Below are positions 55,262 through 62,488 of a stretch of 64,000 bases of DNA, one piece after another. Below the pieces are notes generated by a model. The model did no database searches. It was not told the DNA's origin and saw only the letters and a program-made list of their open reading frames with translations. The stretch is from contig CATNCF010000001.1 of assembly GCA_950097145.1 (NCBI GenBank), positions 124,001-188,000 of the forward strand, read 5' to 3'. The position numbers and the translations under genes were made by a program. Positions within the stretch are counted from its first letter, which is position 1. Every line of letters starts with the position of its first letter. Origin of the DNA: an uncultured Lachnospiraceae bacterium. GTDB lineage: Bacteria; Bacillota; Clostridia; Lachnospirales; Lachnospiraceae.

Positions 55262-55390
55262 TCATTCTGTGCGAATGCCCCACAGAAAGCAAAAGTCTGG
55301 AATTCTCCGATTCTTCTTCCTGTATTTTGCTGTTCAGAATATACAGATTGTAAATCTTCAAGGAATTTCTGTACGCTCCTAAACCAAAAC

Positions 55391-55411
55391 AAAGGTGCGG
55401 TTAAACCGCAC
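55391..55411 (-). terminator. terminator of the LRR surface-protein remnant
   Basis: AGGTGCGGTT-TAACCGCACCT is a 10-bp stem followed by TTGTTTTGG on the minus strand. Confidence 0.8.
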
Positions 55412-55454
55412 CTCATTCAAAATACTCAATATTAACACTCGTGTACTGACTGGA

Positions 55455-56261
55455 TTATTTTACAATTTTCACCTTTTTTCCCTGCCCTTTGTTTCGAAGT
55501 AACTTTTTATAGGCAGATAATTTCTTTGCCGGAACTTTGATCTTCGCAGAAGTCTTGATATTTTTCAAGGCGCTCTTACCAATTTTTTTCAGCTTTTTGG
55601 ATTTTATGGCTATAGTTTTCAGCTTCCTGCAGTTTTTAAAGGTATTTCTGCCGATTTCTGTAACCCATTTTCCAAGGACTGCCTTACTGAGCTTTGTACA
55701 GCCTTCAAATGCGGATGTGCTTATGATCTTTACATTGTCTCCAATTTCAACACTTTTGATCTTTTTATTGTTTTTGAAAGCTTTGCTTCCAATAGCGGTT
55801 ACTTTGAACGTTTTCCCTCCAATTTTCACTGTTTTGGGAACTTTTACTTTTGTGGCTTTTTTGTTCTTTCCTGCCGTCATTGATACAGTGGATGCAGATG
55901 TTATCTTATATTGGCAGGAGCCAACTTTATGGGACGTACCCTTCTTTATGGTAATGACAAAGGATTTTTCTACTGTTCCTTTATAATTTCCTATTCCTGT
56001 CAAAATTACTTTTGCTGTACCTATATTGATACGATTCTCATAGGACACCGTATAATCTCTTCCTTCCTGCAATATTTTATTTCCATCTTTCACTGTAACC
56101 TTTGGCGTTTTCGGACTTCCGTCATAGGTGTAGGAAGTCTGACTTAACGTTATGATGCATTGGGAGAGTTTCTTTCCCTCCTCCTCTGGCTGCTCTGTCT
56201 TTGTAATTGCAAATTCCTTGATCACGGCCCCCGCATATTCCCCGGTTCCTGTCACAATCAC
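55455..56261 (-). pseudogene. BspA-like leucine-rich-repeat surface protein, 5' truncated
   Basis: 268 readable codons. Starts inside an Ig-like/MBG domain (KVIVTGTGEYAGAVIKEFAITK), continues with a second one (SQTSYTYDGSPKTPKVTVKDG...), then LRR_5 repeats (KVTAIGSKAFKNNKKIKSVEIGD; ISTSAFEGCTKLSKAVLG). A TAA lies five codons upstream, and no signal peptide or ribosome site is present, so the 5' half is lost. The intact protein would be a large secreted adhesin-like protein. The C-terminus and terminator are preserved. Confidence 0.82.
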
Positions 56262-56504
56262 TTTTCTTGTTCCTTATGCCCTGCTTTCTCCTTTTTTGTT
56301 TTTGCCTCTCCTTCCACCACCTTTCCCTGGCCATTCCTATTTCAACTGTATCTGTACCCTTTTCTTTATTTCTTCCCTGTATTCTTTCAACGGCGTTTCT
56401 TTCATGGATTCTAGTATTCTCCTGTGTTTGTTCCAAACTCTCCTTTACTTTTTTCCATATCCATTTCCATGCCTCCATGAACTGTCCAATTATATGGCCG
56501 ATTT

Positions 56505-56777
56505 TTATCTGATACTGGGCATAAGAAGGATCACGCCGGGGTATATGATATAACTCTGATACCGGGGAGCCGGGATTTGCTTTAATAATAACAAAAGGTC
56601 TGGAAAATAATCCCGAATTAGCTTGACTAGTTCACAGGCAAGGTTAAACTGTTCCAGGTGTTCCCTTGCCTCTTTTCTTGTGATTTTTATTCCTGCTTCA
56701 TAGTAAAACATTCTCTCTTTTATGGTTGTGTGAAAAAATAGTTTTGTTGCCAATTCTACTAGTTCACATTTTCCCAT
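56505..56777 (-). pseudogene. transposase N-terminal fragment
   Basis: 90 codons: MGKCELVELATKLFFHTTI..., then CELVKLIRDYFPDLLLLLKQ and IPAPRYQSYIIYPGVILLM before a premature stop (PSIR-stop). From memory the 'IPDPR-x-x-SYITYP-x-x-LLM' pattern opens a group of DDE-type transposases in gut Firmicutes; the catalytic part is missing. The 56804-56822 repeat about 30 bases upstream would be the matching element end. Family assignment is tentative. Confidence 0.6.
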
Positions 56778-56803
56778 AAAACGGAAGTTTTTTTACAAAA
56801 AAT

Positions 56804-56822
56804 TTATAAGCGTCAGAGCTGG
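56804..56822. repeat. dispersed repeat, copy B (inverted)
   Basis: TTATAAGCGTCAGAGCTGG, the complement of the core of the repeats at 17559 and 58348. It stands between the transposase fragment and the nucleosidase remnant, facing copy C. Confidence 0.65.
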
Positions 56823-56847
56823 ATTTTGTAGTATCTAACCAAGTATA

Positions 56848-57797
56848 CTATGAATTATTTTTTAATAAAGCATGCATATTGGCCAATACAAACTGTGTAC
56901 TGATAAATGAGCCATAATGTTGATAATCATCATTCTTGTGTGGATCCGCAAAATCACTCACTGCTTTAACAGATATGGCTTCAACTTTTTTTGTTGAGGT
57001 ATTTTGAGCAGCATAGTAAACTCCATAAGTTTCCATATCTATACCTAACAATTTTCTATTTTGAGGCAATATGTAATTTGTTACCAGCCCTTCATCTTGC
57101 ACAACAGAAGCACCAGATGCCAGCGCTCCCACATAAATCTTTATATCTCTAGTCACTTTCATCCCATCTCCTGCATTCCATTTTTTCCGAATTTGATATA
57201 AAATATCTGAATAATCCCTGCTTAACAATTCTCTGCTGGCTGCAGATATAGAAAGCTGATGCATTTCTGGACTAAACATAATACCCTTTGTTCCTTCTTC
57301 TGATTCAATTTTTCCACTTCCATAAAGGTAATGATAAATTTAATCTTAAGATTCCTTTTGTATCTTCATCTTTCAGATTTTGTATAGGATAAAGCAATTC
57401 CTTAAAAAAAGCCGACACATCACTCGAATCATCCTTAAGAACATTCTGTATTCGGTGCACATATTGTCTATTATTGACATTTTTCTCAACCTTAAAACTC
57501 TGAAAATCTGCACAACATTTTATCCATATATTAGCTTTAGAAGAAATAACCTGCATGAATCGAATCAAAGTCTTTAGGAAATAAATTTTTTCGAAAAATG
57601 TCAAAGGATTTACTTCGAGTTAAGCAAAGAGATTTCGCTGCAACTTGCATATCTTGCTTACTCCATTTTGAAATAATCTCACTAATGCCTGCATATAATT
57701 CATATCTAACATTTCTACTCTGTTGCTTAGAACACGCACCATTCTTTATGTCTCCTAGTTGCATTTTTATCAACAATGCCTGCTGTTCTCTTTTCAC
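56848..57797 (-). pseudogene. nucleosidase (MTA/SAH phosphorylase superfamily) remnant
   Basis: Begins with GTG at 57795-57797 behind AAGGAGAAAGTAC (MKREQQALLIKMQLGDIK...). The frame shifts near 57540 into SSKANIWIKCCADFQSFKVE... and again near 57310 into YLYGSGKIESEEGTKGIMF and GALASGASVVQDEGL. LLGIDMETYGVYYAA and VKAVSDFADPHKNDD carry the ribose- and purine-binding Glu and Asp of the PNP/MTAN fold. The N-terminal half of that fold is missing. Similar nucleosidases serve as effectors in some defence systems; this copy is dead. Confidence 0.7.
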
Positions 57798-57883
57798 CGT
57801 ACTTTCTCCTTTTTATCTTAAAAGCTCTGACACATATCTGAACTTACCCTTCACACATCAAATTAATTAGTGCAATTCCAATA

Positions 57884-58330
57884 CTATTTTTTGTTTTTTT
57901 CTATTATCTCCATCATCTCAGCCGGCGTAACAATAAAGTCCTTAATCGGATAATGCTTCTGATTCCCCGTCACTAAATATTCATCATCACTCCGCTTTTC
58001 CATAGCTGCCTCATAAAATATCAAATCATCCATATCAGTCAAAATATCTCCCGCAAACTGCGAAAAAACTTCCAACCCAAACTCTTTAACCGCCACTAGC
58101 ACCATCTGTATGGACTTTTCTTTAAAATGAAACTTCTCTCTATGCAACACTTCATCATATTGAGCCAAATTCTCATTATGATACAACGACACAATTTTGC
58201 CATTAAAAACTGCCCGCAGATTCTCAAAAGCTCTCATTGCCTCAGCTCTTGTAACTACATTCTCCGGAAGTCTTACATCAAACGGAACGCCTTTAACCAT
58301 TATTATATGCCTAATATTGAATTCTATCAA
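57884..58330 (-). pseudogene. PIN-domain toxin fused to antitoxin tail by deletion
   Basis: 148 codons from TTG (or 138 from ATG 58298). The first part, VKGVPFDVRLPENVVTRAEAM, looks like the C-terminal end of a RelB-type antitoxin. From VFNGKIVSLYHNENLAQYDEVLHREKFHF on it is a PIN-family toxin with LTDMDDLIFYEAA and YLVTGNQKHYPIKDFIVTPAE. The N-terminal Asp motif (DTNV) that starts every PIN fold is absent. A deletion joining antitoxin and toxin explains this best. TTGATA-N17-TATAAT overlaps the start. Confidence 0.68.
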
Positions 58331-58347
58331 GGTAAACCAGGAAAATC

Positions 58348-58371
58348 GCAGCCCTAACGCTTAAATTAATA
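58348..58371. repeat. 24-bp dispersed repeat, copy C
   Basis: Begins GCAGCCCTAACGCTTAAA; 22 of 24 bases match copy A at 17559. In both places one of the paralogous small genes starts about 100 bases away. Confidence 0.7.
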
Positions 58372-58395
58372 ATTCCTGTTGGCAATTCAGCAGAC

Positions 58396-58424
58396 TTTAC
58401 ACTCTGTGCTAAATCCCCTATAAT
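58396..58424 (+). promoter_or_regulatory. promoter of small protein copy 2
   Basis: TTTACA (58396-58401), 17 bases, TATAAT (58419-58424): same hexamers and spacing as copy 1. Confidence 0.8.
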
Positions 58425-58469
58425 AATATTAACTTATAAATCGTATCATCTTAAAAGGATGGTGATAAT

Positions 58470-58667
58470 TTGGATGCACGAGAAATGACTGAAAAAGAGC
58501 AAATGCAAAAGAACATTGAAGAATTTTCAAGGCTGCAAGATTATATGATAGATTCAGACAAAGAATCTATTACTTACAAAAAAATGAAAAAACGATACAT
58601 TGAATTAAAAGTTATACTTACCATTTTTGGTGTTAATCTTACTGAATTAGATTATATCAAAGCATAA
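58470..58667 (+). CDS. small protein, GVNLT family, copy 2 (65 aa)
   Basis: 65 residues from TTG, ending FGVNLTELDYIKA. It aligns with the 63-aa protein at 17263 (shared Q-x-YM, Y-x-x-LK and GVNLT-D/E-x-D-x-IK). TTG is accepted because GGTGAT stands three bases upstream, the same layout as AGGTGAT-CAT-ATG in copy 1. Predicted mostly helical, cytoplasmic; no family recognised. Sits at the edge of a region of broken genes. Confidence 0.78.
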   Translation: MDAREMTEKEQMQKNIEEFSRLQDYMIDSDKESITYKKMKKRYIELKVILTIFGVNLTELDYIKA

Positions 58668-58689
58668 TCACAACTGAATAACCACCGCC

Positions 58690-58823
58690 TATAAGGAATG
58701 TAAGGCTTATTGAAATTTGGTATGATACCTCTTAAGCAGACAAGGCAGATAACCAACGTCTGCTTAAGGGGCATTTTTATGTCCAAACCAAAGTTTTCTC
58801 CAGAAATTAAGAGCCAAGCATGA
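58690..58823 (+). mobile_element. IS3-like element end, remnant
   Basis: CTTAAGCAGAC (58731-58741) pairs with GTCTGCTTAAG (58758-58768), followed by AAGGGGCATTTTT and a 14-codon frame MSKPKFSPEIKSQA (58779-58823), which resembles the first residues of IS3-family OrfA. The rest is gone. A simple terminator for the small gene is the alternative. Confidence 0.45.
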
Positions 58824-58824
58824 T

Positions 58825-60585
58825 CTACACTGCAAACTGACTGTTATAAAGCTCTGAATAAAAACCTTTTCGTAAAAGCAGCTCTTCATGGCTGCCCTGC
58901 TCGATAATATGCCCATCCCTCATTACCAGGATAATATCAGCCTCCTGAATGGTGGAAAGACGGTGCGCCACAATAAAGCTGGTGCGTCCCTTCATCATGA
59001 CAGCAAAAGCATTCTGTATCTTCATTTCCGTTCTGGTATCAATGGAGGAAGTAGCCTCATCTAAAATCAGCATGGGCGGCAGACACAGCATCACCCTTGC
59101 AATGCACAAAAGCTGCTTCTGTCCCACAGACAGGCTCCCGCCATCCTCCCCGATTACTGTGTCATACCCCTGAGGCAGCCGCTTAATAAAACTGTGGGCA
59201 TGAGCAGCTTTCGCGGCCGCAAGCATCTCCTCATCAGAAGCTTCTGGTTTTCCCATTTTCAAATTTTCCCGGATGGTTCCCGCCTTCAGCCAGGTCTCCT
59301 GCAGAACCATCCCATAACTTTCCCTCAGACTCTTACGGGTAACTTCCCGAATGTCCTTCCCTTCTATCTGAATGCTTCCTCTGTCCACGTCATAAAAGCG
59401 CATTAACAAATTAATAATCGTGGTCTTCCCACAGCCAGTGGGGCCTACGATTGCCACGCGCTGTCCGGGTTTTACTTCCAGATTAAAATCTTCTATCAGT
59501 TTCTTATCTGGATGATAAGAGAAATATACATGGGAGAGATTCACGTTCCCCTTCACATCCGCCAGTGTTTTCACATCGTTCGGTTCTGGGTTCTGTGCCT
59601 CTTCCTCAATCAGCACGAAAATCCGCTCTGCACAGGCAAGCGCATTCTGCAGTTCTGTCACCACGCCGGAAATTTCGTTAAACGGCTTGGTATACTGATT
59701 GGCATAGCTTAAGAAACAGGATAACTGCCCTACTGTAAAAGCGCCAGAACCAGCCATGGCAAACAATGCCCCCACTAATGCTACTCCTGTATACACCAGG
59801 CTATTGACAAACCTAGTCCCAGGATTGGTCAGGGAAGAAAAAAAGGTAGCCTTTAAAGATGCCTGTTCCAGTCTTTCATTAATTTCATCAAATTTCTCCA
59901 GCACATCTTTTTCTTTGGAAAATGCCTGCACAACTTTCTGGTTTTCAATCATTTCATTAATTAACGAGGTCTGTTCTCCACGTGTGGTGGACTGGAGCAT
60001 AAACATAGAAAATGTCCGGCGGGCGATAAACGCCGCCACAAAAAGGGAAACCGGCGTCACCAGCACCACCACCAGCGTGATTTTCAAATTAATGCTTACC
60101 ATAAACAACAATGTTCCCAAAATAGTAATTACACCTGTAAACAACTGGGAAAATCCCATCAAAAGGCCGTCCGCAAACTGGTCTACATCTGCAATTACTC
60201 TGCTCACCAGTTCCCCATGGGAATGGCTGTCAATAAATTTCAGCGGCAGAATTTCAATTTTCGCAAATGCCTCTCTCCTGACGTCCTGCACCACTTCATA
60301 CGTAATCTTATTGTTGCACACATTCATCAGCCACTGCGCAAACGCCGCCAGAACAGCCACAATTCCAATCTGCCACAGCAATTTGGTAATTACCGTAAAT
60401 TCCACCTGCCCAGCGGCAAGAATATGGTCAATGGTTCTCCCTATCAATACCGGAATATATAAAACAGCCGCCACATTGACTACTGCAAAGGCCAAAGACA
60501 ATGCCAGAAAAATCCGGTATGCCTGAATATATTTTAAGACTTTTTTCAAGGTTCTTGTCTGATATTTTTTATCCTTCTTTTTCAT
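58825..60585 (-). CDS. ABC exporter subunit, catalytic half
   Basis: 586 aa fusion of a six-helix membrane domain and an ATPase. Walker A GPTGCGKTT, signature LSVGQKQ, Walker B MLILDEATSSID with the catalytic Glu, and H-loop IVAHRLST are canonical. It pairs with the gene 15 bases upstream as a heterodimeric (BmrCD/EfrCD/LmrCD-like) exporter of drugs or lipids. ATG at 60583-60585 has GGAGGTATGTT; a TTG five codons earlier is rejected. Confidence 0.93.
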   Translation of the reverse strand: MKKKDKKYQTRTLKKVLKYIQAYRIFLALSLAFAVVNVAAVLYIPVLIGRTIDHILAAGQVEFTVITKLLWQIGIVAVLAAFAQWLMNVCNNKITYEVVQDVRREAFAKIEILPLKFIDSHSHGELVSRVIADVDQFADGLLMGFSQLFTGVITILGTLLFMVSINLKITLVVVLVTPVSLFVAAFIARRTFSMFMLQSTTRGEQTSLINEMIENQKVVQAFSKEKDVLEKFDEINERLEQASLKATFFSSLTNPGTRFVNSLVYTGVALVGALFAMAGSGAFTVGQLSCFLSYANQYTKPFNEISGVVTELQNALACAERIFVLIEEEAQNPEPNDVKTLADVKGNVNLSHVYFSYHPDKKLIEDFNLEVKPGQRVAIVGPTGCGKTTIINLLMRFYDVDRGSIQIEGKDIREVTRKSLRESYGMVLQETWLKAGTIRENLKMGKPEASDEEMLAAAKAAHAHSFIKRLPQGYDTVIGEDGGSLSVGQKQLLCIARVMLCLPPMLILDEATSSIDTRTEMKIQNAFAVMMKGRTSFIVAHRLSTIQEADIILVMRDGHIIEQGSHEELLLRKGFYSELYNSQFAV

Positions 60586-60600
60586 AACATACCTCCGCAA

Positions 60601-62337
60601 TCAGTTTTTCTTAAATTGGGATTCATGAATTTCCCGGTAAACCTGACATTGCTCTAACAGCTCTTCATGGGTTCCCATTCCTGCAATCTCTCCGTCGTCC
60701 AGCACAATAATTTTATCGGCATGCTGAATGGAGGAGGTCCGCTGGGACACAATAAACACAGTGGGAGAGCCTTCCATTTCCCGGATGGCTTTCCGCAGCC
60801 TGGCGTCTGTGGCATAGTCCAGCGCCGACGCACTGTCGTCCAAAATCAGAATTTCCGGTCTGCGCACCAGGGCGCGGGCGATGGTAAGACGCTGCCTCTG
60901 TCCGCCGGAAAAGTTTTTGCCTCCCTGTTCCACATAGGCTTCCAATTTCCCCTCTTTTCCCTCTACTACTTCTCTTGCCTGCGCTGTCTCCAATGCCCGA
61001 TACAATTCTTCGTCTGTGGCATCTGCCTTCCCCCAGCAAAGGTTTTCCCGGATCGTTCCCTGGAACAAAACCGCTTTCTGCATAACAATTCCCACCTTCT
61101 GCCGCAGTTCTTCCAAAGAATATTCTTTCACATTTCTGCCCTGAACCAATACTTTTCCTGCCGTCGCATCATAAAACCGGGGAATTAAATGCACCAGCGT
61201 GGTTTTCCCGGAACCAGTCCCCCCAATCACGCCAATGGTTTCTCCTTTTTCCGCACAAAAATTAATCCCAGACAGGCTTTCTGCACCCGCCCCCTGATAG
61301 GCCATTCCCACATGGGAAAACTGCACCATGGGGATCTTATCCTGAATTTCTTTCTGATTCCTGTATTTTTTTATATCCTGTTCCAGAGGCATACTGGTCT
61401 GCATTTCTAATACGGATGAAATCCTGTTTCCACACGCCGCCGCCTTGGTTATCGTGATAATCAGGTTAGCCAATTTAATCAGTTCCACCAGAATCTGTGA
61501 CATATAATTGACCAGAGCCACCACTTCTCCCTGGGTAAGACTTCCAATATTCACCTGCGCTGCCCCGGTATAGAGCAGGACAATCGTTGCGCCATTAATA
61601 ATGACAAAGGTGACTGGATTTAAAAACGCACTGATCCTGCCCACATAATTCTGCATAGACGTAAGGCTTTCCAGTCCCTCTTCAAACCGGTTCTTTTCCT
61701 CCTCCTCTTTGTGGAAAGCCCGGATTACCCTGGCGCCGGTGAGATTTTCCCGTGTAATGCCAAGCACTTTATCTAACCGTTCCTGCACCTTCCGGTACAT
61801 CGGAATGCTCAGTGCCATAACTCCGAATACCACCAGGGACAACAGAGGAATCGTCACTACAAAAATCAATGCGCTCTTCACATCAATGGTAAAAGCCATG
61901 ATCATAGCCCCAAATACAATGAAAGGAGAGCGCAGAAACAATCTGAGCACCATATTTACCCCGGACTGTATCTGGTTAATATCGCTGGTCATTCGCGTTA
62001 TCAGTGTCGCCGTCCCGGCCTTATCAATTTCCGAGAAGGAAAACGTCTGGATATGGGCAAACAAGGCATGACGGACCTTTGTTCCAAAGCCTGCGGCGGC
62101 CTTCGCTGCAAAATACTGTGCAGTCACGGAACAAACCAGTCCAATCAGACCCAGAGCTACCATCACCAGGCACATCTGCAAAATATAGTTTTTATCCCGA
62201 TGAACAATTCCCACATCAATGATGGCGGACACCACCAGCGGAACAATCAGCTCAAAGGACGCCTCCAGCATTTTAAACAGAGGCGCTAAAACACACTCTT
62301 TTTTATAATTTTTCAAAAATACCAGTAATTTTTTCAT
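60601..62337 (-). CDS. ABC exporter subunit, degenerate half
   Basis: 578 aa, six membrane helices and one ATPase domain. Walker A GGTGSGKTT and signature NFSGGQRQ are normal, but Walker B reads LILDDSASALD (Asp in place of the catalytic Glu) and the H-loop IVSQRTSS (Gln in place of His). Such asymmetry is typical of heterodimeric exporters in which one ATP site does not turn over. AAAGGAATCTCT precedes ATG; a GTG five codons upstream is rejected. Confidence 0.93.
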   Translation of the reverse strand: MKKLLVFLKNYKKECVLAPLFKMLEASFELIVPLVVSAIIDVGIVHRDKNYILQMCLVMVALGLIGLVCSVTAQYFAAKAAAGFGTKVRHALFAHIQTFSFSEIDKAGTATLITRMTSDINQIQSGVNMVLRLFLRSPFIVFGAMIMAFTIDVKSALIFVVTIPLLSLVVFGVMALSIPMYRKVQERLDKVLGITRENLTGARVIRAFHKEEEEKNRFEEGLESLTSMQNYVGRISAFLNPVTFVIINGATIVLLYTGAAQVNIGSLTQGEVVALVNYMSQILVELIKLANLIITITKAAACGNRISSVLEMQTSMPLEQDIKKYRNQKEIQDKIPMVQFSHVGMAYQGAGAESLSGINFCAEKGETIGVIGGTGSGKTTLVHLIPRFYDATAGKVLVQGRNVKEYSLEELRQKVGIVMQKAVLFQGTIRENLCWGKADATDEELYRALETAQAREVVEGKEGKLEAYVEQGGKNFSGGQRQRLTIARALVRRPEILILDDSASALDYATDARLRKAIREMEGSPTVFIVSQRTSSIQHADKIIVLDDGEIAGMGTHEELLEQCQVYREIHESQFKKN

Positions 62338-62458
62338 AGAGATTCCTTTCACTCTTCTTATTACATTTATTTATCCTTCGGGCAATGATATTTTATCCAT
62401 TTCCCGGCTAAAAGAAATTATACAAAATTTTCCTTTAAAATTCAATTACTGGCATAAG

Positions 62459-62485
62459 AAAAGAGATGCCGAAACATCTCTTTTC
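62459..62485 (-). terminator. terminator of the FtsX permease gene
   Basis: AAAAGAGATG-TTTCGG-CATCTCTTTTC on the minus strand, just after the stop at 62489. Confidence 0.85.
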
Positions 62486-62488
62486 CCG

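Noticed and set aside
56122-56478. 118-codon Lys/Arg/Glu-rich minus frame between the transposase fragment and the LRR remnant
   Set aside because: Its second half overlaps the LRR frame in another phase, it shows no domain, and it is best seen as degraded sequence.
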